A stretch of DNA of 27,499 nucleotides from DAISJM01 sp036821485 (GCA_036821485.1 DAISJM010000046.1:1-27499); one strand, 5' to 3'. Counted from the stretch's first letter, positions 15,022-22,066 are shown. Made by a program: numbers and translations. Notes: generated by a model from the sequence alone, not told the origin.

Positions 15022-15100
15022 AAACTTAGCTAGATCCCCGCGCGATCCGCGAAGCGGATTGGCGTGGGGCTTGGGGGGATTGGTGGGGAGGCGACTTTAG
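14939..15100 (+). CDS. Possible 53-aa basic ORF in the right arm of the inverted repeat
   Basis: Because the right arm mirrors the leader of the 62-aa gene, it holds an ATG in the matching place, opening a + strand ORF that begins MKTKGKRTVPKAE and includes KPNR, as does the 62-aa protein. It ends with a TAG at about 15098-15100. The ORF is very basic and not supported by a good ribosome site. It may be only a by-product of the inverted duplication. Confidence 0.25.
   Translation: MKTKGKRTVPKAENEKPNRTGKGRRRERNLARSPRDPRSGLAWGLGGLVGRRL
15034..15080. repeat. GC stem-loop module, copy A
   Basis: The motif is ATCCCCGCGCG, then an inner ATCCGC/GCGGAT hairpin, then GCGTGGGGCTTGGGGGG. The outer CCCCGCGC/GCGTGGGG arms pair. 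The same flanks and architecture recur at 18440-18489 with a different inner stem, as expected for a conserved structure. Confidence 0.55.
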
Positions 15101-15164
15101 CGGTGAAGTTCTTCTGTACCGCTTCGAGAGAGACCTGGTCACCAGCGCTTTGTTGGCTTGGTAA

Positions 15165-15833
15165 TCACTGGAACCGAAACTCGGAGAGACCCTCCATCTT
15201 GGACATTGCACCGATGATGGCGTCCAGGTCTTGGTCAGGGAAAACCTTGGCGAGAGTCTCGATCTGTATTTCGTTGTTCTTGAGATTCTTCTGCAGACTG
15301 ATGGACTTCAGGGCAATGTCGAAGTTGGTCAGGGCAGATTTCACTTCGTCAACAAAGCCGGGGCGGTCTGCGCCTCGTATGATTATGGTTCTCGTCATGC
15401 GACCACGGATGAGTCTTTTCTCGACGAGGTCTAATCCTTTCAGTGCGAATAGGACAATGGCTGTTGTGATAACGCCGATCAGGAAATAGCCCGCCCCGAC
15501 TGCCAGCCCGATTATTGCTGCGGTCCAGAGGCTTGATGCTGTTGTTAAACCTTTCACACCTGCGCCGAATCGGAAGATCGCGCCAGCCCCAAGAAAACCA
15601 ATACCTGAAATCACCTGCGCCGCCAGTCGTTCAGGGTCGCCGTTGGAAGCGGTTGTGTGAAACTGCATGGAGAGATTGATCGAAATGCACATGGCGAGAG
15701 CCGCGCCAAGGACTAGGATGATATGTGTGCGCAGTCCCGCGGGTTGGTGATGCATTTCTCGCTCGAACCCGATCAGTCCACCCAGGATACCAGCCACAAG
15801 AAGTCTCCAGATCACATCAAATTGCGTTAGCAT
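15165..15833 (-). CDS. MgtC/SapB-family membrane protein (element copy)
   Basis: This 222-aa protein has the MgtC core: several membrane helices over residues 1-135 with the conserved 'GGLIGFERE', 'PAGLRTH' and 'SGIGFLGAGAIF' blocks. A cytoplasmic ACT-like C-terminal domain follows (about residues 145-222, 'RTIIIRGADRPGFVDEV'). MgtC proteins help bacteria cope with low magnesium, acid or intracellular stress, partly by damping F-type ATPase. The ATG at 15833 has AAAGGA upstream. It is an odd passenger between the terminase and the RadC operon. Its base composition looks more AT-rich than its neighbours, suggesting later acquisition as a moron gene. The family call is secure; its benefit to the element is inferred. 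Confidence 0.88.
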   Translation of the reverse strand: MLTQFDVIWRLLVAGILGGLIGFEREMHHQPAGLRTHIILVLGAALAMCISINLSMQFHTTASNGDPERLAAQVISGIGFLGAGAIFRFGAGVKGLTTASSLWTAAIIGLAVGAGYFLIGVITTAIVLFALKGLDLVEKRLIRGRMTRTIIIRGADRPGFVDEVKSALTNFDIALKSISLQKNLKNNEIQIETLAKVFPDQDLDAIIGAMSKMEGLSEFRFQ

Positions 15834-15901
15834 AAATCTGTTCCTTTCGTCTGTTGCGTGTGGATACGCAGATCAAGCGAATACTGTAATCAATTGATGG
15901 T

Positions 15902-17191
15902 TCAAAGTGAACGCACTTTAGTCATGCATCGGAGGAGTTGTTGAGATGTGGGGTGTCTGGAAAACGGCGCCATCAAGCCCGTGTGGGCGTACTCCTGCCT
16001 GTACTTGTTCGCCAGCGCGAGCGCGATGACACAGTCATCGTGATATCCGTCCGGGGCGTTGTAGGTGATCTGGCCACCGGACGTGATCCTGTACTCGTAA
16101 CGCTTCATTTCGTTGGTCAGCGTGTCCCAAGCTGACGGCCCCTCGGCCAGGCTCGGGGCGGGCCAGAACACCTTCTTCTGCTCCACGGCGACGATGAGGC
16201 GCTGAATCAACTCCGTCTTGCTGTGGTTCGTGAACTTGAACGGCGTGATGTTCGGCCACTCGCGGACAAGATCGTCATAAATCGGGTCGCCCGCGCCGGT
16301 GGCGTCCAAGATGAGGCGGCCGCGATGCTTGCGCGTGAACGCGACGATGCGCTCCTTCTGGATCGGCCAGTCGAGACGGTTGAAGCGGTCCATGTCGAAC
16401 GCGTGGCCGGTCCGCGAGTCCATAGCAATGAGAACGGTGAAATCGATGTGCTTGGCGATGTCGCAACCGATGACCGTCTCGCCGTTCCCACCGATCGTGT
16501 TCAGGAGTAGGCAGTCCTCGATATTGCGGAAGACCCCGGCGCTGTCTTCAAGAAACTCGGCCTCGTACTCCTGGCGGAACACGTCGGCGGGTAGCGTGGC
16601 CTTCGCGTCGTCCCATTCCTTCTGCGGAAAGTACGGCGAGGCGATGGACGGGAACTTGAAACTCTTGTAGTCGGCGGACGTGGGGTCCATGCCGCGCGTG
16701 AACATGTCGAAAAACCAGTTGCGGCCCTTGGGCGTGGAGATGAGCACGGCCCAGCCCATCGTCTGGCCGATGGTCGGCCGCAGGACGTAGTTCCACACGT
16801 CCGGCGGGATGCTTGCGGCTTCGTCCACGACGATGCCGCGAAAGCCGTAACCTCGGATGTTGTCCGGGTTGTCGGCGGAGAGAAACCAAATGCGGACGGG
16901 GCCTTGCTGGCCGATGAACTCGACCTTGGCCGGTGTGCGACCGGTGATGGTGACGAAGCCCTCGGCTATTTGCCGGAAGGCTTCGATCCCACGCTCGGCG
17001 ACGTTGTAGGTTGGAGCAATCCAGCCGTAGTCGCCGGCAACTTCTCCGCCGCCGCGGTCGAGCAGTTCTCCGGCAAGGCACAGGGTCTTTCCGAATCGCC
17101 TGCCACAACAGACGGTTCGGAACCGGAAGCGTCGGCTTGAATGGATCTCGAACTGGGCTCTGTGGGGCCGATAGTCAAAAGTGATTGCCAT
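15902..17191 (-). CDS. Terminase large subunit
   Basis: This 429-aa DNA-packaging motor ATPase and nuclease pumps DNA into the prohead through the portal. Walker A is CGRRFGKT (residues 29-36) and Walker B is GIVVDEA (119-125). The nuclease domain shows GCDIAKHIDFT (D244, D250), ILDATGAGDPIYDDL (D296) and YHDDCVIALALA near residue 387. The start at 17191 is backed by GGAGGG 8 nt upstream, even though it lies 226 nt inside the upstream small-subunit reading frame. The gene is intact and of normal length. An MgtC gene, not the portal, follows it, which is unusual because terminase and portal are normally adjacent. Confidence 0.92.
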   Translation of the reverse strand: MAITFDYRPHRAQFEIHSSRRFRFRTVCCGRRFGKTLCLAGELLDRGGGEVAGDYGWIAPTYNVAERGIEAFRQIAEGFVTITGRTPAKVEFIGQQGPVRIWFLSADNPDNIRGYGFRGIVVDEAASIPPDVWNYVLRPTIGQTMGWAVLISTPKGRNWFFDMFTRGMDPTSADYKSFKFPSIASPYFPQKEWDDAKATLPADVFRQEYEAEFLEDSAGVFRNIEDCLLLNTIGGNGETVIGCDIAKHIDFTVLIAMDSRTGHAFDMDRFNRLDWPIQKERIVAFTRKHRGRLILDATGAGDPIYDDLVREWPNITPFKFTNHSKTELIQRLIVAVEQKKVFWPAPSLAEGPSAWDTLTNEMKRYEYRITSGGQITYNAPDGYHDDCVIALALANKYRQEYAHTGLMAPFSRHPTSQQLLRCMTKVRSL

Positions 17192-17430
17192 TGGATGATA
17201 CCCTCCGCATCAAGGCGCAATTTGGTTTCGGTCGGGAGCAGCGGCATGATGATCTGCCGGAAAAACCGGACCGGGTTCTTGCGGAAGGTGACTTCGAGCG
17301 CCTTGCCGAGTTCTTCCTGGATGTCGGCTTTCGACAACATCGCATCGAGTATCTGAAGGGCCTTTGCCCTGCCGCCACAACTTCCTTTCGGGCGTCCGGG
17401 ACCGCCCTCCCAACCGGGCTGAAAGTGCAT
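16966..17430 (-). CDS. Terminase small subunit candidate
   Basis: This 154-aa protein starts MHFQPGWEGGPGRPKGSCGG, followed by 'LGKALEVTFRKNPVRFFRQIIMPLLP' and 'AEGIIQWQSLL'. This pattern is common in short proteins directly upstream of Mu-like large terminases and is taken to be the DNA-recognition subunit. The ATG at 17430 has GAGGAG 9 nt upstream and is the first gene after the promoter at 17492-17521. The last 75 codons overlap the large subunit in another frame and are Ser/Ala/Pro-rich, so the conserved part may be only residues 1-80. Confidence 0.65.
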   Translation of the reverse strand: MHFQPGWEGGPGRPKGSCGGRAKALQILDAMLSKADIQEELGKALEVTFRKNPVRFFRQIIMPLLPTETKLRLDAEGIIQWQSLLTIGPTEPSSRSIQADASGSEPSVVAGDSERPCALPENCSTAAAEKLPATTAGLLQPTTSPSVGSKPSGK

Positions 17431-17447
17431 GTTCTCGTTCTCCTCAC

Positions 17448-17476
17448 GACCATTTCCAAAAAGGCAGGAAATGGTC
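17448..17476 (-). promoter_or_regulatory. Leader hairpin of the terminase unit
   Basis: GACCATTTCC (17448-17457) and GGAAATGGTC (17467-17476) form a perfect 10-bp stem with a 9-nt loop that, on the minus strand, contains the T-run. It lies between the promoter and the ribosome site of the small subunit. It is not a standard terminator because no T-run follows the stem. Confidence 0.65.
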
Positions 17477-17488
17477 TTATGACGTTAC

Positions 17489-17521
17489 TGAACTATAGTT
17501 CACTTATGCGGATTTTGTCAA
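17489..17521 (-). promoter_or_regulatory. Sigma-70-type promoter with palindrome over the -10
   Basis: On the minus strand: -35 TTGACA (17521-17516), 18-nt spacer, -10 TATAGT (17497-17492). A perfect 14-bp palindrome, TGAACTATAGTTCA (17489-17502), covers the -10, so a repressor could block this promoter. The CCTTGACAAA block is shared with the other two structural promoters. Confidence 0.7.
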
Positions 17522-17879
17522 GGAATATCGAGGGCCGGCGTGATGTGTGCGCAGCAAACGACATGACGGCTGAACGGGGAAAGAGGTGAACGCGAAGCGG
17601 AGGGGAAAACGGGCTTCAGGGGGTTGTCCCCTTCTGAGGGGCCGCAAGGACACAGTGGTCCCGATCAACTGGTTGGCGGGATCTCTGTGGCCAGCGGCCC
17701 AGCCGGGCGAGGCGCTGATGGAGTGAAGGTGCGTGCGTAGGCCAGCGACGGCGGCGTTTCTGGAGGGCCAGCGCGACAGGCACAGTTCGTTGAGTATCGG
17801 CAGAACGGAAACGATCTGTACCCGCGCGCCGAGGACTGCCCCCGTTCAATGAAGTCGAGCATTGCGTCGGTTGAAGCGT

Positions 17880-18127
17880 GAAACGGTCACGGCCCGCCTG
17901 AGCTTGCGAAGGCTTGCCGTGAGGAAGTGGAACGCATCAACCGCGAGTTGAATGAACGGCGGTCCCTGGCAGTCCATCCCGGAAGCCAGCCGGCGGAGCG
18001 TTTCCGAAGCACGCACCGAACTCGATCAACGCGAGGGCGGATACGAGCAACAGCTCGACCACGAAGGCCGAAGGACGTGCGGCGTGCACGCCGCCGTCCG
18101 CAAGCCGACCAATACGCTGACCCCTTG
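17880..18127 (+). pseudogene. Possible decayed C-terminus of a mobilisation/relaxase-type protein
   Basis: One frame reads 'REEVERINRELNERRSL' (about 17918-17970). After a frame change a second reads 'SEARTELDQREGGYEQQLDHEGRRTCGVHAAV' and stops at about 18127. Both look like the charged coiled-coil ends of MobA/MobL-type proteins. Continuity is lost between the two, so if real it is a frameshifted remnant. This is a weak call based on style rather than a motif. Confidence 0.25.
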
Positions 18128-18217
18128 AGGGGTCTAGCGTCATGGGGTGGATAAGCTGCTGCGTGCGGACCGGCCGGGAACCCGCTAGGGCGAGGGCGAG
18201 CGCCGACATAAAAGAGG

Positions 18218-18515
18218 CTCCACGCCTCAGCGTGGAGAATCGGCGCGAAGCCTATGTTCCCGAGTCGTGGTGTCCCCCGGAAGGTTCCCCGAGACGGTAC
18301 ATTTTGAGGAAGGGGGCGAAGGGAGGGGTTCGGGGAACCGCTAGGGGGAAACTACGATTCCCGGCCTGGCTCCGCCGCAGCAGCGCTCCGCCCCGCCGGA
18401 GCAGTGCCAGCCAGCAGGCTGGCGCGCCGAGGCGGGTACATCCCCCGCGCGCGCTTGCCGAAGGCCAGCGCGTGGGGGCTTGGGGGCATCAACGGCAATC
18501 GCGGAGGCGATTGCC
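18218..18515. repeat. Cluster of GC-rich stem-loops
   Basis: At least five strong inverted repeats lie within 300 bp: CTCCACGC/GCGTGGAG (18218/18230), GGTTCCCCGA/TCGGGGAACC (18283/18330), GCCAGCC/GGCTGGC (18406/18417), the CCCCCGCGCG...CGTGGGGG stem (18442/18471) and GGCAATCG/CGATTGCC (18494/18508). The density suggests a structured RNA or recombination/transfer site. Confidence 0.6.
18440..18489. repeat. GC stem-loop module, copy B
   Basis: This shares with 15034-15080 the flanks ATCCCC(C)GCGCG and GCGTGGGG(G)CTTGGGGG and the paired outer arms, while the inner stem differs. The two copies bracket the MgtC-terminase segment in the same orientation. Confidence 0.55.
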
Positions 18516-18565
18516 GACCGCATTGGGTGCGCGGGGTCCGGAGACCGGAGCGTTGAAGCGCGCCG

Positions 18566-19189
18566 CTAGACGTTGAACTCGACGATCGCGTTGTCGGACA
18601 CCAGATGCTGGATGAACTGCGCATGGGCCTTCCGTGGGCCGCCTGCGCGCCAGAGGAACCGCATGGTGTCGTTGGCTTTCCTCTGCTGAAAACCGTGGAC
18701 GGTCAACCCGTGACGCGCAAACTCCGCGCGCAAGACGGATTCCGCGTCGCTGCTCAGGGCACACACGATCTCGTAGTTGCGTTCCTCGCGGTAGAGACAT
18801 ATCCAGCGCTCGACATGCGGCAGGAGCCAGAGGACCGCAGCGGCCACAGCAAGGAGCGCGACGGAGAGGTCATAGCTGCCGTTTCCGATGGCCATGCCGA
18901 GAGCCGCGGTCAGCCAGACGCTGGCAGCCGTGGTTAGCCCCGTCACGCGGCCCGAATCCCGCATGATGACCCCGGCCCCGATGAAGCCTACGCCGTTGAT
19001 GATGTTGGCGGCGATGTTCCCGGTTTCCAGCTTGACGGCCAGGATGGTGAAGACAGCGGATCCAACGCAGATGAGGATGAGGGTGCGCAAACCGGCAGCC
19101 TTATCACGGAACTCGCGCTCAAACCCCACAAGCCCGCCTGCGAGGAACGCGAACAGCAGTTTCAGTAGATCCTGGTAGTCCCAAGTCAT
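18566..19189 (-). CDS. MgtC/SapB-family membrane protein (second copy)
   Basis: This 207-aa MgtC homologue has the core blocks 'GGLVGFEREFRDKAAGLRT', 'NGVGFIGAGVIMRDSG' and 'VTGLTTAASVWLTAALG' in four to five membrane helices (about residues 5-130) and a short cytoplasmic C-terminal domain. I prefer the ATG at 19189 (MTWDYQD) because AGGAG lies about 9 nt upstream; the ATG at 19195 is too close to it. It is divergent from the kinase gene with 133 bp between. It is clearly different in sequence from the copy at 15165, so the two are not a recent duplication. Confidence 0.88.
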   Translation of the reverse strand: MTWDYQDLLKLLFAFLAGGLVGFEREFRDKAAGLRTLILICVGSAVFTILAVKLETGNIAANIINGVGFIGAGVIMRDSGRVTGLTTAASVWLTAALGMAIGNGSYDLSVALLAVAAAVLWLLPHVERWICLYREERNYEIVCALSSDAESVLRAEFARHGLTVHGFQQRKANDTMRFLWRAGGPRKAHAQFIQHLVSDNAIVEFNV

Positions 19190-19322
19190 AGCCATGTTCT
19201 CCTGACGGCCATGGTACATGCGGTTGTCGATGCCGTCCATCTCAAGATGGCGGCGCTGGCCCCCACACGACCCGGCCTTTCCTCTCGCCGAAGCCAGCGA
19301 TGTATGATATGAAGTCCATTGC

Positions 19323-20474
19323 ATGAGCGCGCGCAATAGAGAAGAGCAGGCCGCGGACTCGACCGTGCACGAGCGAATCAAGGAGCTCGAATGTCTGTAT
19401 GCCATCGTGGAGATTGCCAGCAAGACAGCGGCCACGTTGCAGGAGGTGCTGCAGCGCATCGCGGACATGCTCCCCGCTGCATGGCGTCTTCCCGAGCACG
19501 CCCGGTCGAGGATCGTGCTGGACGGGCTTGAGATGCACGGAGGCGGCCGGCGCCTAACGGGAGGCGGCCGTCAGGAAGCCGCGATCGTCGTCCGCGGTGT
19601 AAGCCGAGGCGCGGTGGCGGTGGGATATCCACAGGCGCGCCTGCGGCGGTCTGGCAACGCTTTTCTGGACGAAGAGCAGCGGCTTCTGAACGAGGTAGCG
19701 CGGCAGATAGCGCGGATTGTCGAACGGAAGGAAGACCAGCAAGCGCACGAAGCGCTTCAGGAGCAACTGCGCCACGCCGATCGCCTGGCCACTGTTGGCC
19801 AACTGGCCTCGGGCGTGGCGCACGAGCTCAATGATCCCCTCGGCAGCATCCTCGGCTTCACGCAGCTGATCGAGAAGACGCCGCGCATGCCGCGCGCGGC
19901 ACTTGCGGACATTGCCAAGGTCAAGGCCGCCGCGCTCCATGCACGCGATATCATCCGGAAGTTGATGGTCTTCGCGCGGCAGACTCCGCCCCAATACAGC
20001 TCGGTCGACCTCAACAGCGTCGTGGAAAAGAGCGCGGGGCTGTGGACGTGGCGGTGCGAGGATGCGGGGGTGAGGGTCGTGTACGAACTGGATGCCAAGC
20101 TCCCCTCCATCGTGGCTGACGAACGACAGATCCTGCAGCTGACCACCAACCTGGCGGTCAACGCGATGCAGGCCATGACGGAAGGCGGGTACCTGACCCT
20201 CGCAACGAGCCATGGCAAGGAGTGGGTCGAGTTATCGGTGAGCGATACCGGGGCGGGCATTCCGCCGGACATCCTGCCGCGCGTGTTCGATCCCTTCTTC
20301 ACGACGAAGGACATCGACCAGGGCACCGGGCTCGGGTTGTCCGTGGTGCATGGGATTGTCACGGGGCATGGGGGGAATATCCGCGTGGATAGCAAGGTCG
20401 GCCGGGGAACCCGCATGCACGTGCGTCTCCCGATCCGCCCGCCCACGACCAAGAGCGCGGAAGGGGAAGGCTGA
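19323..20474 (+). CDS. Soluble sensor histidine kinase (NtrB-like)
   Basis: This 383-aa protein has a GAF-like sensor region at about residues 15-135 ('HERIKELECLYAIVEIASK', 'IADMLPAAWRLPE'), then HisKA with H167 in 'GVAHELNDPLGSILGF'. The HATPase domain has N276/N280 (NLAVNAMQAM), G1 'SDTGAGIPPDI' and G2 'GTGLGLSVVHG'. No membrane segment is seen, so the signal is cytoplasmic. It would phosphorylate the response regulator encoded next, whose ATG overlaps its stop (TGATG). No strong ribosome site precedes the ATG at 19323; a TATGAT box lies just upstream, so the transcript may have a very short leader. The signal is unknown. Confidence 0.9.
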   Translation: MSARNREEQAADSTVHERIKELECLYAIVEIASKTAATLQEVLQRIADMLPAAWRLPEHARSRIVLDGLEMHGGGRRLTGGGRQEAAIVVRGVSRGAVAVGYPQARLRRSGNAFLDEEQRLLNEVARQIARIVERKEDQQAHEALQEQLRHADRLATVGQLASGVAHELNDPLGSILGFTQLIEKTPRMPRAALADIAKVKAAALHARDIIRKLMVFARQTPPQYSSVDLNSVVEKSAGLWTWRCEDAGVRVVYELDAKLPSIVADERQILQLTTNLAVNAMQAMTEGGYLTLATSHGKEWVELSVSDTGAGIPPDILPRVFDPFFTTKDIDQGTGLGLSVVHGIVTGHGGNIRVDSKVGRGTRMHVRLPIRPPTTKSAEGEG

Positions 20475-21817
20475 TGACCAAGCGAAAGAAAGAACACATC
20501 CTGGTCGTGGACGACTCTCCGGATACGCTGGAGCTTCTCCAGCGGCAGTTGGGAGCGGCAGGCTATTCGGTCATCAGCGCTCCCGGCGTCGCGGAGGCCG
20601 TTCGGGCCCTCGAGAACGCCCGCGTGGATCTGGTGATTACAGACTTGCGGATGCCGAAAGTCAGCGGCATGGATCTGATCCGCCACATCCGCGCCAACTT
20701 CCGCGATGTCGCGGTCATCATGGTCACGGGCTTCGCGTCCATCCCCGGCGCGGTAGAGGCCATGCAGACCGGGGCACAGGAGTACCTAGCCAAGCCGTTC
20801 ACGGAGGAGGAACTCCTGGGGGCTGTGGGCCGGGCTCTTGACGGGCCGCGGCTGCGGCGCAAAGGAAGCCTTCCGCAGGAGCGGCTGGCGCCATCGGAAT
20901 GGGGGCTCCTGGGCGAGTCCGACGCGATGAAGGCGGTCTACCGGTCGATCTCCAAGGCGGCCGGGAGCAATGCCACCGTATTGATTTCGGGCGAGAGCGG
21001 AACGGGCAAGGAACTTGTGGCCCGTGCCATTCACTACCAAGGCACACGGCGTTCCGCGCCGTTTGTGCCGGTCAACTGCGGCGGTATTCCGGACGGGCTG
21101 CTCGAAAGCGAGTTGTTCGGGTACCGCAAGGGCGCGTTCACCGGCGCTCATGAATCGCGAACCGGCTTCTTCCAGGCCGCCGAGGGGGGAAGCATCTTCC
21201 TGGATGAAATCGCGGAGTTGGGCTTGCCCATGCAGGTCGCCTTGCTTCGGGTTCTTCAGGACAAGACGGTCTTCATGGTGGGTTCACGCCAGTCGAAGAA
21301 GGTGGACGTGCGCGTGCTGGCGGCGACCAATCGCGACCTCGACGAACTCGTTGCCCGCAGCCAGTTCCGGCGCGACCTCTACTATCGAATCCACGTCGTG
21401 CCGATTGAACTCCCGCCGTTACGTGATCGGGGCGACGACATTTTCCTGCTGATCCGGAAGTTTGCCGACCGGTTTGCCAAGGAATTGGGCAAGCCCACTC
21501 CCCAGTTCTCGGATCGCGCCCTGGCGGCGCTCCGTTCGTACCCCTGGCCGGGGAATGTCCGGGAGTTGGAAAACGTCATCCAGCGGCTTGTTCTGATGGC
21601 GGAAGCCAAGGTGATCGACACGCCCGATCTGCCCTCGCTCATGCGCTACTCCGCGCGCCCTGGCGGCGGTGTGGACCGCACCCTCGCGGAAGTCGAAACC
21701 GATTACCTCCAAGCTGTTCTGGCGAGCGTTCACGGTAACAAGAGCCGCGCCGCGGAGATCCTGGGTATAGACCGCAAGACATTGCGGGACAAGGTTCGAC
21801 CCGGCCGCAAGCGCTAG
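20474..21817 (+). CDS. NtrC-family sigma-54 activator response regulator
   Basis: This 447-aa protein has a receiver domain with D57 as phosphoacceptor and K107. The AAA+ domain has Walker A GESGTGKE (173-180), the sigma-54 contact loop GAFTGA (220-225) and Walker B IFLDEI (241-246). A Fis-type helix-turn-helix lies at the end ('NKSRAAEILGIDRKTLRDKV'). It remodels sigma-54 polymerase to open promoters when phosphorylated by the adjacent kinase. A sigma-54 promoter with tandem dyads lies about 185-200 bp past its stop, making that promoter its most likely target. All key residues are present. The extreme C-terminus (RPGRKR) is unusual, but the HTH is complete. Confidence 0.93.
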   Translation: MTKRKKEHILVVDDSPDTLELLQRQLGAAGYSVISAPGVAEAVRALENARVDLVITDLRMPKVSGMDLIRHIRANFRDVAVIMVTGFASIPGAVEAMQTGAQEYLAKPFTEEELLGAVGRALDGPRLRRKGSLPQERLAPSEWGLLGESDAMKAVYRSISKAAGSNATVLISGESGTGKELVARAIHYQGTRRSAPFVPVNCGGIPDGLLESELFGYRKGAFTGAHESRTGFFQAAEGGSIFLDEIAELGLPMQVALLRVLQDKTVFMVGSRQSKKVDVRVLAATNRDLDELVARSQFRRDLYYRIHVVPIELPPLRDRGDDIFLLIRKFADRFAKELGKPTPQFSDRALAALRSYPWPGNVRELENVIQRLVLMAEAKVIDTPDLPSLMRYSARPGGGVDRTLAEVETDYLQAVLASVHGNKSRAAEILGIDRKTLRDKVRPGRKR

Positions 21818-21842
21818 GACATCGTCCGACCGATTCGGGCAC

Positions 21843-21878
21843 TGGGGCGTTCGGCCCCATGTGGGGCGAAACTCCCCA
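21843..21878. promoter_or_regulatory. Tandem dyad enhancer sites (candidate UAS)
   Basis: TGGGGCGTTCGGCCCCA (21843-21859) and TGGGGCGAAACTCCCCA (21862-21878) both fit TGGGG-N7-CCCCA. Their centres are 19 bp apart, about two helix turns, as expected for paired activator dimers. They lie about 150-185 bp upstream of the sigma-54 promoter start, the normal range for NtrC-type enhancers. Confidence 0.7.
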
Positions 21879-21999
21879 TCGTCGTCACGTTCGGTGCTTC
21901 TCCTGGCGATTTCCTCCGCATCCTTCTTCTTCAGCGCATCCAGCCCGCCTATAAGAGGTTACACAATATCGCTGCCAATACGTCCGTATTTCGTGCGAG

Positions 22000-22016
22000 T
22001 TGGCACGCGTCCTGCA
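22000..22016 (+). promoter_or_regulatory. Sigma-54 (-24/-12) promoter
   Basis: TTGGCACGCGTCCTGCA matches the YTGGCACG-N4-TTGCW consensus at nearly every key base, with GG and GC exactly 12 bp apart. Transcription would begin near 22027, about 28 nt before the GGAGGT ribosome site of the 73-aa gene. A sigma-54 activator is encoded immediately upstream. Confidence 0.85.
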
Positions 22017-22066
22017 TATACAGACGCCGACTAGAACGAACGGAGTTGAGTTACGGAGGTGCGGCG

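Larger units (their letters stand above)
17531..18565. other. 1-kb region without a convincing intact gene
   Basis: No reading frame in this stretch looks like an intact protein. It holds a possible coding remnant (about 17880-18127), a GACCCCT/AGGGGTC stem ending it (about 18119-18134), and a dense group of stem-loops from 18218 to 18515. It separates the phage-like minus-strand block from the regulatory genes and may contain an old element boundary. The tRNA-Pro sequence seen at 327-372 is not found here. Confidence 0.5.

Noticed and set aside
14731..15164. CRISPR array or retron in the repeat-rich spacer
   Set aside because: There are no regularly spaced direct repeats and no reverse transcriptase or cas gene; the signal is one long inverted repeat.
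16223..17140. Alternative frames within the terminase gene
   Set aside because: They are Arg/Ser-rich shadows; Walker and nuclease motifs fix the correct frame.
373..17430. Gene transfer agent
   Set aside because: The tRNA att scar, TA pair and lack of tail genes fit an integrated mobile element better than a domesticated transfer agent.
17448..17476. Intrinsic terminator ahead of the terminase genes
   Set aside because: The T-run is in the loop and the stem is followed directly by a ribosome site, so I list it as a leader hairpin instead.
18142..18576. 144-aa plus-strand frame in the gene-free zone
   Set aside because: Its Arg/Ala/Gly composition simply reflects GC-rich stem-loops; there is no ribosome site and no similarity I recognise.
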